NCBI GenBank assembly: GCA_031556035.1
Contig: JAVBTT010000020.1
Coordinates: forward strand, 5,875 to 69,874
Direction of reading: 5' to 3'
Source: JAVBTT01 sp031556035
GTDB taxonomy: Bacteria; Bacillota; Clostridia; Oscillospirales; UBA929
DNA: 64,000 nt
The notes beneath the pieces were generated by a model. It was not told the DNA's origin. It did no database searches and was given only the letters and a program-made list of their open reading frames with translations. This document shows, in pieces, positions 49,201-57,633 of the stretch (the stretch's first letter is position 1; every line of letters begins with the position of its first letter). The position numbers and the translations under genes were made by a program.

Positions 49201-52200
49201 CGATTATGTAATTGACCTCGCCCAGAAACTGCACCGCGTAGGCCTCGCTCACCGTGTTGCCGGCGGCGGCCTTCTCGCTCAGATTCAGCGCCCGCACCCG
49301 GTCGCGGTACGCGTTTCTCATTTTTGTCCGCTCGGCCTCGCTGATATGCACCGGCTCGAAATAGGTCTCAATGATCTTTTTTGCCCGCACGTCATCCGGG
49401 TTTCCGTCCGCGTCCCTCACGATGTCGTAGATGTTGCGCTCCATCGTCTCGCGCTGGTACTGTACACCGGTTCTCTTGTCCTTCCATGCGTTGGACTCCG
49501 CCAGCGCGTCCCTGGCCTGGTTGCGCAAAAACTCCTTGCGCCGGGCGTTGTAGCGGGCTATCGGCGCCTCCGCGTCCTGCACCGCTTTCTTGGCCTCATA
49601 CACCCGCCGGATTCCCTCCCGGTTGAGGTGCTCCGGCACATCCTCGATCCGCAGGCCTTTTTTAAGCATCATATCGACATAGGCGTTGTCCGCGTCGGAG
49701 AGCAGGGTGGACGCCACAACCCTGTCCCGAACCTTGCGCAGCTCGTTCATCTGCTCGCCGATCTTCATCAGCTCGGAGGCGCTGATCTCCTCCGGGGCCT
49801 CCGGGCGCCCGGCTTCACCCTCCGTCTGGTTGGCCTTGTACTTGCGTATCTGCTCCATCTCTCCCGCGAACCGCCCAAGAGCCTTATCAAACTCTCGCTG
49901 CGCGGCCTCCTTGAACTCCCGGGCATATTTGCCGTGATAGGTGTCAAGCGTCTCCTCGGTCTTTTTTATCATGTCCGCGACTTCAGCTATCTGATAAAGC
50001 TGATCTGCCGGGTGCGCTATGTCCTCCGGGAAAAACGCCGGATACCTCTCGCTCAGCTCCATGTATGCCACATCCACCGGCAGCCCGCCCTCGTTTACAA
50101 TGCGGACCTTTCCAAAATTGCGCTTGCGGAAGTCCGCAAAGTCTGTTATAGCCGCCCTGTCCGCCTCCGATATCCTCAGCGGCTGCTCCCTCAGATAGTC
50201 GCGTATCGGCTTAAACGTGTTGTAGAAGTCGTCGTTGATCACCCGCCCGGCTTCGTACGCGCTCTCAAACAGCCTTTTTCCCGCCACTTCGGATATTTCC
50301 CCGTTTTTGAGGTATTCAGCGGCTATCTGCCCGGCGATCGGCTTGAGTATGTCCTGCCTGGCGCTGCCGGGAACGGAGAGGATCTCCGCCACGTCCTTCG
50401 CCAGCCCGTTCTCCGCGCGGGACTGCACCCGCTGCTCCTTGGTCTGCGCGCTTACGCTCCGCTCGGACTGCTTTTTTTCAGCCAGCCGCCGTATAAACTG
50501 CTCCAGGCTCTCGTTCTCGAGACCCTGCCTGACTGCTCTGTACTGCCCTGCGTTTCCCTTGTTTCCCGCCGCCGCAGACTGCGAATCTCCGTAAATAAAA
50601 CCGTCCTCGCCCTCCGGCACGGTGATCACGGGACTCACCCTGCCGTCCGTCTCGTGTAATGCTTTTGAATACAGGTTATACGCCTTGGCCAGCATGCGCC
50701 GCTCGGAGGAGCCGGTCAGCCGCCTCCAGGCGTTTCCTATCCAGTCAAATATTCTCTGCGCCAGATTCCGGTTTGTCTTGATAAGCCCCTTTATCGCCGC
50801 CTCGTCTGTCAGCAGCTTTTCCTCAACATACCGCGCCGCCAGCTCCCTCTGCGCGTCAGCCTCGCTCAGGTCAATGCCCGCCTCCGCGTAATCGCTCACC
50901 AGTGAGCCGGTCATGTCGGCCATCGTCATGCCGCTTTGCTCAAGTATCGCGCCGAGGCCGTTTTTGCCCAGCAAAAGGTTGTTCAGCTCCGAATAATGGA
51001 CGCTGCCCTCTATTGAGTGCGTCAGCTCGTGGGCCAGGGTGGTCAGCGCCGGAGCCGGGCTGTTTTTATTGAGGTATATCACCCCGTCCTTGAACATGCC
51101 GTTGTGTCCGGCGGGCAGCTCCGCGACCTCCACGCGCCGCCCGAGGTTGCGCCCCAGCGCCGCCGCCTTATATAGCTCGGGGGTTATTTGTTTTTGCTTA
51201 GCCTGTTCAAAAGCCAGTTCCATCGACGTTTTGAATTTTCTGTCATCTTGGGGCGAATATACCCCCTTGACTTTTTCGTCAAGCAGTGCTACTTTATTAA
51301 TAGAACCACCTTCGGTTTCCCCCACAGGCAATTGTAGCCGCCGGGCCTGAAACCAATTGGCGGTTCTTTCTTTGTTTGTGGCTAAATAGAGAATATCACT
51401 TGACTTTATATAGTTATCAAGCTCAGTTCTTGCGTACGCGCTGGTGACGACATTTACCTTGTCTATCTGCGTTCCCCTGCCGGCGGCGTTTAAGTGCATG
51501 GAGGCCATGACCGGCCTTCCGTCGGTGCTGTACAACTCCCCGAACAGGACGATGGAGTTTGGAATGCTCCGAGACTGAGTGATAACCACCGGGTTTTCTA
51601 TCATATCCGGGAGTTGCCGGAATAGCTCCAGGCTCATCTCCGGGTGGTGGTGCTCGCTTTTAGGGTTCATCGCCTGAAGTATCTTGGATTTTGGCATGTA
51701 TATTCCCTTATCAGGCACCCCAATGCTCTTAAGTGCATCGGACGGGCTTCCAAAATGGAAGTATCCCCCGGTGCTTTTTTTGTCCCACTCGTCGAACTGG
51801 CGCTTGAAGTCCGGGTTGATGCTGTACTGCGCATCAGGCGGCGTCTGCGCGCCGACGCTGAAGCTGGAGGCATCGCCAGCTTCCTGATTGGCCGCTACCA
51901 TGCCCGAAGTGATCTGCGTGTCTTTTAAGCCCCCTTCGTTCGCGAAGGAGGCGGGGGGCTGCCCCTGAATGCTTTTCCCCGCGCGTTTGTTGCCGATGAT
52001 CGTACCGCCCGCGCCGAATATGCCGCCGGACAGCCCGCCCCCGGCAGCCGACAGCAGCGGCTGGGTGACAAAGAACTGCCGGTTCGCGCTTTTTTTCGCG
52101 TCGTCCCTGCTCATTCCCTGAGCCATCAAAGAATTTACCGTTTGCCAGTACTCGGATCTGTCGCCCATAATGGCGATGTCGCTGAGCGTCCCGGCGATCT

Positions 52201-53842
52201 CGGAAACAAGCTCCTCGGTGGCCTCTATCCCCGCCTGCTTTACAACCTGCCGGACAGCCTCCTTGCCTACTGCTTTTCCGGCACTGTTCGCAAGCCTGAA
52301 CAGATTGTCTATCGGGAGCTTTTCCGTTATTGCCTCAATAGCGCCGGTCGCCGTGCCCGAGGCAAGCGCCCTGCCCGGGCTCGCGCCGCGCTCCAGGGCG
52401 CTCACCGTCCCCTGTCCCGCCGCCTGCGCCCCGATCATCGCCAGCGCCCCGGCGGGGCCCAGGGGCAGGGCAGCCGCGTTGCTGGCCATGGAGTACCCCA
52501 CGTTGCCCAAAAACTGCCCCCACTCCGGCAGCGGCGCCAGCGTCTGCCCCTGCGCGGCTCCGGCGAGGCGGGCCGTAGCAACGGCCCCGCTGTTTATGTC
52601 CGTGGGCCTGTATCCCCCTGTCACCGCGTTGGAGACCGCCCTGCCCGCGTTCTGTATATAGGCGGCGGCGTTCGCGGGCCCGGCCAGCAGGGGAAACACC
52701 GCCTTCAGCGCGGGCGGCGCCTCCGTCATTTTTTCATGGCTCAGGTTGTACTGACGTTCCTCCAGCAGCGGCCTCAACAGCTCAAGGTACTCCTCGACCC
52801 CGTCATACTTCCCCTTGCCCGCCAAATAAAGAAGGTCGCTCCGCTCGTCCGCGCTCAGCCGCTCCAATATCGCGTAACGGCTCCTTCCCCCTCCTGACAG
52901 CGCCCCCAGCTCCTGCCCGGCTCGGAAGTTGCTGTCAACGAGGTATTTGGCGATAGCCTCCCCCTCTCCGGTAACAAGCCCGGAGAATCTTGCGCTCTCC
53001 CTTTCCCCGGAGCGCAGCTTGTCGATCGCCTCGTTTTTTCTCCGCTGAAACTCCTCCGTCCCCTGTCTCAGCGGCCCGGACGATACGGCGGTCTCCGGCC
53101 CCTTTTCCGCGCGCCGCACTGTATCCATATAGTCAGGCAAGCTGCGCATGGACTGGTACGCCTTGCGCCTGCTCTCCTGCCCCGCGAGATACGCCTCCGT
53201 CCTGCGCCCGTCCTCCGCGTCCGCCGCCTTTTTCATCTCCAATAAGCGCCCCGCCGCTCCCTCAAGCGTCGGGGCCGTCCGGTTCGCCATCCGGGGAAAG
53301 CTCTCAGATGGGCTTTTAATACCGACCGCGCTTTTAAGGCTTTCCAGCGCGGGTTTTCTCGGTGCGCCGAGCGTCAGCGCGGAGACGTCCGGCGCTGTGA
53401 TCCGCGCCGCGCCTTGGCGCCATCTCTCCGCGCTTTCGCGCAGGGTTTGCGCTCGCTCGCGAGCTACGGGTGCGCTCGCGTCGCCGCGTGCCTGTTTGTA
53501 GCTCTCAATTAGCTCTGGGTAGGATGTTTTCGCTTTTCCCTCCCCCCGTGCAAACCTGTCCTCTGTTACAACAGGGCCTCTCCCGGCGGGTACTGTCGGC
53601 CTGGGCAGCGCGGCGGCCGGCGCCGCCGTTTTTCCCGCCATGCCGGGCAGCGCCGGCCTCTGGTCATAAACGCTCAAGGCCCTCGACGAAATGTCGAAGG
53701 CCTGAAGGGGCGCCGCTGTCGTCTGGGGCGTATTCCCCTTTGCCCGCTCCTGCAGGTAACTCAGATAGCTCCTGTTCGCCGGCGGGAGTTTTTCCTCCTC
53801 CCGCTCTTTTATGCGCCGCTGCATATCCGAAAGGATGCTCAC
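46229..53842 (-). CDS. Giant phage polyvalent/internal virion protein with zincin motif
   Basis: A 2537-residue protein; GTG at 53842 after GAGGAGGGGCGCGT. The N-terminal 370 residues are basic, repetitive and helical. A glycine/alanine-rich stretch (about 380-640) could insert in membranes. At about 935-945 LTTLAHELTHSIEG is a zinc-peptidase HExxH-type motif (His938, Glu939, His942). Long coiled-coil regions follow (about 1100-1650). The part around WIDTFVADSLVRARTRENTQ (about 1880) and AADAWTAGIMADRS-like sequence to NQFQLEVNNQLSYLMKDIPR resembles the large polyvalent protein-associated domains (LPD38 type) of phage proteins. C-terminal repeats with VFSGLKDAEK and RVFSGVKG recur. It is probably carried in the virion and injected with DNA, as for large ejection proteins; the cargo role is inferred. 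Confidence 0.78.
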   Translation of the reverse strand: MSILSDMQRRIKEREEEKLPPANRSYLSYLQERAKGNTPQTTAAPLQAFDISSRALSVYDQRPALPGMAGKTAAPAAALPRPTVPAGRGPVVTEDRFARGEGKAKTSYPELIESYKQARGDASAPVARERAQTLRESAERWRQGAARITAPDVSALTLGAPRKPALESLKSAVGIKSPSESFPRMANRTAPTLEGAAGRLLEMKKAADAEDGRRTEAYLAGQESRRKAYQSMRSLPDYMDTVRRAEKGPETAVSSGPLRQGTEEFQRRKNEAIDKLRSGERESARFSGLVTGEGEAIAKYLVDSNFRAGQELGALSGGGRSRYAILERLSADERSDLLYLAGKGKYDGVEEYLELLRPLLEERQYNLSHEKMTEAPPALKAVFPLLAGPANAAAYIQNAGRAVSNAVTGGYRPTDINSGAVATARLAGAAQGQTLAPLPEWGQFLGNVGYSMASNAAALPLGPAGALAMIGAQAAGQGTVSALERGASPGRALASGTATGAIEAITEKLPIDNLFRLANSAGKAVGKEAVRQVVKQAGIEATEELVSEIAGTLSDIAIMGDRSEYWQTVNSLMAQGMSRDDAKKSANRQFFVTQPLLSAAGGGLSGGIFGAGGTIIGNKRAGKSIQGQPPASFANEGGLKDTQITSGMVAANQEAGDASSFSVGAQTPPDAQYSINPDFKRQFDEWDKKSTGGYFHFGSPSDALKSIGVPDKGIYMPKSKILQAMNPKSEHHHPEMSLELFRQLPDMIENPVVITQSRSIPNSIVLFGELYSTDGRPVMASMHLNAAGRGTQIDKVNVVTSAYARTELDNYIKSSDILYLATNKERTANWFQARRLQLPVGETEGGSINKVALLDEKVKGVYSPQDDRKFKTSMELAFEQAKQKQITPELYKAAALGRNLGRRVEVAELPAGHNGMFKDGVIYLNKNSPAPALTTLAHELTHSIEGSVHYSELNNLLLGKNGLGAILEQSGMTMADMTGSLVSDYAEAGIDLSEADAQRELAARYVEEKLLTDEAAIKGLIKTNRNLAQRIFDWIGNAWRRLTGSSERRMLAKAYNLYSKALHETDGRVSPVITVPEGEDGFIYGDSQSAAAGNKGNAGQYRAVRQGLENESLEQFIRRLAEKKQSERSVSAQTKEQRVQSRAENGLAKDVAEILSVPGSARQDILKPIAGQIAAEYLKNGEISEVAGKRLFESAYEAGRVINDDFYNTFKPIRDYLREQPLRISEADRAAITDFADFRKRNFGKVRIVNEGGLPVDVAYMELSERYPAFFPEDIAHPADQLYQIAEVADMIKKTEETLDTYHGKYAREFKEAAQREFDKALGRFAGEMEQIRKYKANQTEGEAGRPEAPEEISASELMKIGEQMNELRKVRDRVVASTLLSDADNAYVDMMLKKGLRIEDVPEHLNREGIRRVYEAKKAVQDAEAPIARYNARRKEFLRNQARDALAESNAWKDKRTGVQYQRETMERNIYDIVRDADGNPDDVRAKKIIETYFEPVHISEAERTKMRNAYRDRVRALNLSEKAAAGNTVSEAYAVQFLGEVNYIIDMMEKSNGRVTSRDGGSLEEWKAAKNQFFSENPNLDLNKINSAIDEFRKIYDELFARMNEARVRNGYAPVEYRKGYFPHFTENAGDQLLGQMAQALGIDANVDALPTSIAGITQTFKPGIRWDPHTLRRTGNATEYNAVKGFDKYIEGISDIVHHTDDIQRLRVLAEEIRYMHSPEAVRERVDQVRANEGRSVEDKERDIKDIFEKNNPYALSNFVNELEEYTNLLANKKSFKDRGWERDWNRGIYRLGRTLENRVAANMVAVNPASWLTNFIPLTQGWAGLKTNNLLTGMWDTLRAYRTDDGFAGESVFLTNRRGSDPVSMTASQKLSQKLSQPMTWIDTFVADSLVRARTRENTQKGMTQQQAIREADAWTAGIMADRSKGSTPTRFAAKNPVSNLFNQFQLEVNNQLSYLMKDIPRDKRDKGVAALAAALFKFMIGAFLYNELYERLIGRRAALDPIGLLKEAAEDVRDEGVTAAGINFAKNVAEDMPFIGGVLGGGRVPISSALPDVERLWKAGSGLVTGEMPAKKALSTLGSELIKPSAYIVPPFGGGALKKAGEAAGALSRGGDYTVDAQGRDILRYPVERDIKTGAKAVIFGKTSTEGGRKWVNSGFKNYSASETDAYQEAFKAGAIPREVMSALDRMKAVEKGADKRRALKMSLMTDEARAIIYKNVLADNAERDNGKLNEREKFEKFVSDGMDTGALYRVFSGLKDAEKDAAKRTVLKNASLTDAQKAKVYIEMLADDSKTEDGKLNERMKMEHMTRAGADPAELYRVFSGVKGLGKQSERREVLIKSKLPERQKKVAYELLVSDEHGEKITALTGAGLSFDQFLKIYNEYSRIGNKELKPKEQATEFAHYLDSLRLAPEQWGAVSDQFKYFQMNPADPQGYRLDLMSESAQKRFATAQTAGYTEDEYVELYPLYTQQKKKDEIIADALDWGLTRREAEALWTIIKGQEKEDSGKPTLTKRTLVKTELPKPALVKPKLPGR

Positions 53843-53869
53843 ACGCGCCCCTCCTCGTTAAGTTTTTTG

Positions 53870-53915
53870 CCTCCCTCATCGAGGGAGGGGACCGCTTCAG
53901 CGGTGGAAGGAGTTT
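53870..53915. repeat. Intergenic palindromic repeat between phage genes
   Basis: CTCCCTC-ATC-GAGGGAG followed by ACCGCTTCAGCGGT. Such tandem small palindromes are common in genomes of related Clostridia and recur in modified form at 55777-55830. Confidence 0.55.
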
Positions 53916-53916
53916 A

Positions 53917-55323
53917 TCACCCCGGCGGAACCGTGACGTTCTTTTTGCCGGCCCGCGAGTTGTCAGCCCTGGCAAAAGTGATTTTGCCGTTATTTTCAGT
54001 GGCGATTACCTGCCCGCTCTCCACAAGCTGCTCCAGCCTCTCCCGGCTGACGGGGCCGTAGCCAAGCGCGTTGACGCTGGCCATGTCAACGCCGCTCCAG
54101 TCGTCGCCCTGCGCCTGAGCGCCGCCGGTGCCGCCCAGGGCGTCGGAAAGCCCGTTGATGTATAGTATCTGATCCATCGTGTAGCCCGGGTACGCGGCGG
54201 CTATCGCCTCAAGAATCCACGGGTCGCGGGAACCGGCTGCATAGAGCAGCAGCGCGTTTTCCGCCTGCTGCTGGACGGCTTTTGTCGCCGATGAGGAGGT
54301 TCCTCCGCTCCCTTTCGCCTTGGCAGCCGTCGAGGCGAGCTGCGTGTTCCACTGCCGCTTGGCCTCGGCGGAGTCTATGCCCATCCCCTCCAGCAGCGTA
54401 AAGTCCCCGTACGTGGCGGCCAGCACCGCCTGCTGGTACTTTTGGTTGTACTCGTCCTGAGTCATCTGGTAATTGAGCTCGTTTCGGTAGCGGTCGTCCC
54501 CGACGACGTCCCTCTGCCGCTGGTAGTCGAAGTTTCGCATGTTCCACTGCTCGGCTCGGGTGTCCTGAAGCGCCTGATAGTCCAGATTTGTCTTGTTCCA
54601 GTGGTCATCCCGGGCGTAAGCGTTGGCCTGATTCGCGTAAGCGTTCCAGGCGCTCATCGCGTCCCGGCCGAGCTCCGCCTGATACTGCGCCAGCTGCGCG
54701 TCCCCCTGGAGCCGCGCGTTCTGTATCTCGCTGTCCAGGCCGTACAACGCGCTTACCCGGTTGTCGGCGATCTCCCCCTGCCGGTTCTGGAGGCCGGCCT
54801 CCAGCCCTATCCTGTGGCTGTCCGCCATGCCCCCGGAGTAGCCGGCGGCGCTGAGCTGCTGGGGAAGCTTGTTTTCGGACTGCCTGTATGAGACGTACGC
54901 CTCCCGGGCCAGCTTGTCCGAGTCGGCGTTGATACCCCGCCTGCGATCCTCCAGCGCGTTGACCGAGGCCTGCGTTCGCGCGTCGATCGAGTTTTTTGCC
55001 GCGTCGTAGCTCTGCCCGTAGCCGCTCTGTCCGTAGAAATCGTCATAGCCCGAGTAGCTGAACGGCATGCTGTAGTTTCCGTACGCGGAGGCGGTGTTTC
55101 CGTAAGCGAGGGCGGAGGGGATGTAGTCGCTGCCGTCCGAGCCGCCGGAATAGCCCGCCTGCGCGCGCACGGCCTCCGCGCCCCTGTGGGCGGCGTCCAT
55201 GCCCGCGCTGTCCCCGGTCGCTTTGGCCGCGTTGTACTTGCGGCCCCACTCCTCCGCCGCCGCCTTCTGGGCGGCGGTGAGGCTGTTGTCGTAGTGATAT
55301 CCCAATGATTTGTAAGTCGCCAC
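53917..55323 (-). CDS. Phage structural protein of unknown role
   Basis: A 468-residue protein; GTG at 55323 after GGAGGGGAGCCGC, rejecting a longer frame that overlaps the upstream gene. It is rich in Ala, Gln, Tyr and Asn. The N-terminal third is glycine/tyrosine-rich (YGNYSMPFSYSGYDDFYGQS). A long coiled coil of about 200 residues follows (SVNALEDRRRGINADSDKLA to DEYNQKYQQAVLAATYGDFT), then a compact C-terminus with YGPVSRERLEQLVESGQV. No homologue is recognised. Position between the holin genes and the giant protein suggests an internal virion or ejection-complex component. Confidence 0.65.
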   Translation of the reverse strand: MATYKSLGYHYDNSLTAAQKAAAEEWGRKYNAAKATGDSAGMDAAHRGAEAVRAQAGYSGGSDGSDYIPSALAYGNTASAYGNYSMPFSYSGYDDFYGQSGYGQSYDAAKNSIDARTQASVNALEDRRRGINADSDKLAREAYVSYRQSENKLPQQLSAAGYSGGMADSHRIGLEAGLQNRQGEIADNRVSALYGLDSEIQNARLQGDAQLAQYQAELGRDAMSAWNAYANQANAYARDDHWNKTNLDYQALQDTRAEQWNMRNFDYQRQRDVVGDDRYRNELNYQMTQDEYNQKYQQAVLAATYGDFTLLEGMGIDSAEAKRQWNTQLASTAAKAKGSGGTSSSATKAVQQQAENALLLYAAGSRDPWILEAIAAAYPGYTMDQILYINGLSDALGGTGGAQAQGDDWSGVDMASVNALGYGPVSRERLEQLVESGQVIATENNGKITFARADNSRAGKKNVTVPPG

Positions 55324-55379
55324 GCGGCTCCCCTCCGTCATTAAAATTGAATGCCGCCCGGCGGGCGGCATTCTTGTTT

Positions 55380-55580
55380 CTACTCCGCCTTGTTCGCAGA
55401 ATCCGCGATGCCCTCGGCAAGCATGTACACCGCGCACGCGCCGACGGCGGAGATGATGCCCACCACCCGCTCCTGCGTGCCGGGGTCGGCGCCGAAGGCC
55501 ACCAGCACGGCCACCACGAACGCGGCAACCAGCGTCCAGAACTTGCGGGAGCTGAGTTTGCGTTTCCAGTCAATTTTCAT
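55380..55580 (-). CDS. Small phage holin-like membrane protein
   Basis: A 66-residue protein; ATG at 55580 after AAAGGGGTAAATAACC. It begins MKIDWKRKLSSRKFWTLVAA and has two transmembrane helices (about 15-32 and 38-57) with short ends, as in the small Firmicutes phage holins with the SRKFW motif. It would permeabilise the membrane for the endolysin. It follows the other lysis genes after a 240-bp repeat-filled spacer. Confidence 0.85.
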   Translation of the reverse strand: MKIDWKRKLSSRKFWTLVAAFVVAVLVAFGADPGTQERVVGIISAVGACAVYMLAEGIADSANKAE

Positions 55581-55824
55581 GGTTATTTACCCCTTTCGTT
55601 CTCAATATGGCGTGTTTCGTTCTTGCAGGGGCCGACGCCCTCGGCGGCCCGCGTTTCCGCACCATGTAGGGGCGATTCTCAATCGCCCGCCGTACTTGCC
55701 CCCGTCCCCCCTGCCCCTCTTCGCGGCTGTCATGCGGGCGTTCCCGCACTTCGCCCGCGGCGGTGGGGGATTCCGCCCCCCGGCTCCCTCCCCGAGGGAG
55801 CTGTCGCCGCGGCGTCTGAGGGAG
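55581..55824. repeat. Spacer filled with host-type intergenic repeats
   Basis: Contains the module GGGGCCGACGCCCTCGGCGG (55629-55648), the palindrome GGGCGATT-CTC-AATCGCCC within 55667-55692, and GGCTCCCTCCCCGAGGGAGC followed by GTCGCCGCGGCGTCTGAGG (about 55783-55826). The first two modules recur in the same order at 61603-61679 and 63818-63894. No gene is seen. Confidence 0.75.
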
Positions 55825-56229
55825 CTACCCCCCGGGAGGTTTGTTCTCCCCCTTCAGCTGGGCCAGCATGTCCTTCAGCTTTTGCGGGCAACGCAGGCCC
55901 AGCCGGGCGTAGTTCTCCAGTATGCTCAGGCCCTCATTGGCGAGGTAGAAGAAGATCACGGCCCCGCGCAGCGCAGCCGTCCCGCCGAAGATATGCACGT
56001 CCAGCAGGTTTGCCAGCCCCACCAGCGAGAAGATCAGCATCTTTTTCACAAGCCCCCAGAACCCCGCCTCGGAACTCAGCTTTTTTTCGCGCCCTGCGGC
56101 CAGTATCCCGGTTATGTAGTCAATGACCACCGCGGCGAGAAGCGCGATCAGGAGACCGTCCAGCCCCCCCAGAAATGCGCCGAGCAGGGCGCCAAGCCCC
56201 GCGAATGCCGCGCTTATCCTGTGTTCCAT
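55825..56229 (-). CDS. Phage holin (toxin secretion/phage lysis family)
   Basis: A 134-residue membrane protein; ATG at 56229 after GGGGGCTGACG, two bases after the endolysin stop. Three hydrophobic segments with LLAAVVIDYITGILAAGREK (the DYxTG motif of the Bacteriophage_holin_4/TcdE-type family) and LVGLANLLDVHIFG. FFYLANEGLSILENYARLGL follows, then a charged C-terminus. Translationally linked to the endolysin gene, the usual lysis cassette. A second holin-like gene lies downstream at 55380. Confidence 0.9.
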   Translation of the reverse strand: MEHRISAAFAGLGALLGAFLGGLDGLLIALLAAVVIDYITGILAAGREKKLSSEAGFWGLVKKMLIFSLVGLANLLDVHIFGGTAALRGAVIFFYLANEGLSILENYARLGLRCPQKLKDMLAQLKGENKPPGG

Positions 56230-56231
56230 CG

Positions 56232-57620
56232 TCAGCCCCCTATCTTCAAATGCGCGTTGTCCATCATGGCCTTTATGTTTGCCCTGCTCGGGGTGAGGCT
56301 CCCGGTCAGCACGCCCAGCCAGTGGGCCCGGTCGGTGATTATGCCGTCCGTGAGCGCGTTGTCCACCGTGAGCTCCTCCGGCGTCTTGGGCGCCGTCGCC
56401 GTTGCCGGCGGCTCCAGCACAGACCATGTCTTGTATCCGATGATCCCGTCCGTGCCCAGCCCTTTGCCCCTCTGGAGCGTCCTGACTGCCGCATCGGTGT
56501 TTGTCCCGAGGTCGCCGTCCTCCACCAGCCCCGCGCCGGTCAGCGCGTTGAGCCGTTTTTGAGCAAATGTGACGTCAGCCCCCTTGCTCCCCTTGCGGAG
56601 GGTTGGACGGATCACCCCGCCGTACTCGGCGATAAGGTTGGCCTGGACGCGTCCGGAGCGGTAGCCGCTTAGAACTCCCCCCGCCGCTAAGAAGCAGGAG
56701 CCGCCGCCGTCCATGTTTATTGCGTACTCCGCCCCCATCGCGAGAAGCGTCTGCTGCAGCTTGTCCAGCGTGCACGCCGGGAAGCAGTCTGTGAAAATGT
56801 TGCCGCTGATCTGGTAAACGACGGTTCGGTCGTGCGGCGAGTCGCACACATACGGGTCCTGTCTTGCGAAGTCCGCGAGGGATAGAGCCCGCCTGTCCCA
56901 GATCAGCCCCGGGTGCCCGGTGACGTGATCCCTCCATGCGCCGTCACTGTACGGCCTTCCGAAGCAGGCGGTTCCGTCCGGCCTTATGCCGAAGCCCACC
57001 CCCTGCCCGGCGTCGTGGATGACCTTCCCGTCACAGATCACCGTGCCGACGGGGGCCCCGCCATGCAGCATTGAGCCGTTGATCAGGCGCGTCGGCTTCA
57101 CGCTCTGTTCGCCCAGCCACTGGGCCGCCGTCTTTTTGCCGTCCAGGTCGATGATTTTATATGTCGGTGACATCTCTGTCTCCGCCTCCCAGCTCGTTTT
57201 GAATTTTTCGGGGGTGCCGTACTGCTTTCGCAGCGCCGCCACGCTGTTATTGGGCAGATACTCCGCCACCTCCAGGTGCGGCATGTCAGTAAAGCTCTTG
57301 AAGTCGCCGCCCCAAAACAGGCCGATTGTCTTTGCCAGCGCCCCCACGGCCTTGAAAAACGCCGTGTCGTCGTACTCGTGGCCCTTGACGTTCTTGCAAA
57401 AATCAAATGCCACTCCCCAGTTGTGCGGGCTCAGAGGGTACTTGCAGTTTGTTACGATCCCGCCCGGCGCGGTGCGCCCCTTGGCGTACAGCGCCGTCTG
57501 CTCCGCCTCGCTGCGCCAGGTGTCGGTGATCAGCAGGTTCAGGCCCCGCTCGCGGCACAGCGTTTGGAGGAGTTCCGCCAATTCCCGGGCTTTTGGGTGC
57601 AGGTGCTCAAGTCCTCGCAT
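56232..57620 (-). CDS. Phage endolysin: M15 peptidase + phosphodiester glycosidase + peptidoglycan-binding domain
   Basis: A 462-residue protein; ATG at 57620 after GGGGGGCGACACT. Residues 1-125 are an M15-type L,D-peptidase: LLITDTWRSEAEQ, SPHNWGVAFDF with zinc ligands His66 and Asp73, and MPHLEV with His115. Residues about 150-350 resemble the phosphodiester glycosidase (NAGPA) domain: RLINGSMLHGG, GVGFGIRPDGTACFGRPYSD, MGAEYAINMDGGGSCFLAAG. Residues about 355-420 are a peptidoglycan-binding domain (LRKGSKGADVTFAQKRLNAL, DGIIGYKTWSVL), and a tail of about 40 residues follows. The peptidase cuts wall peptides. The glycosidase domain could attack sugar-phosphate diester links, as in teichoic acids; that activity in a lysin is inference. 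Confidence 0.87.
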   Translation of the reverse strand: MRGLEHLHPKARELAELLQTLCRERGLNLLITDTWRSEAEQTALYAKGRTAPGGIVTNCKYPLSPHNWGVAFDFCKNVKGHEYDDTAFFKAVGALAKTIGLFWGGDFKSFTDMPHLEVAEYLPNNSVAALRKQYGTPEKFKTSWEAETEMSPTYKIIDLDGKKTAAQWLGEQSVKPTRLINGSMLHGGAPVGTVICDGKVIHDAGQGVGFGIRPDGTACFGRPYSDGAWRDHVTGHPGLIWDRRALSLADFARQDPYVCDSPHDRTVVYQISGNIFTDCFPACTLDKLQQTLLAMGAEYAINMDGGGSCFLAAGGVLSGYRSGRVQANLIAEYGGVIRPTLRKGSKGADVTFAQKRLNALTGAGLVEDGDLGTNTDAAVRTLQRGKGLGTDGIIGYKTWSVLEPPATATAPKTPEELTVDNALTDGIITDRAHWLGVLTGSLTPSRANIKAMMDNAHLKIGG

Positions 57621-57633
57621 AGTGTCGCCCCCC

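Noticed and set aside
48131..50659. An 842-codon open frame on the plus strand
   Set aside because: It lies wholly antisense to the giant phage gene, has arginine/valine/leucine-rich low-information sequence and no binding site; a GC-driven shadow.
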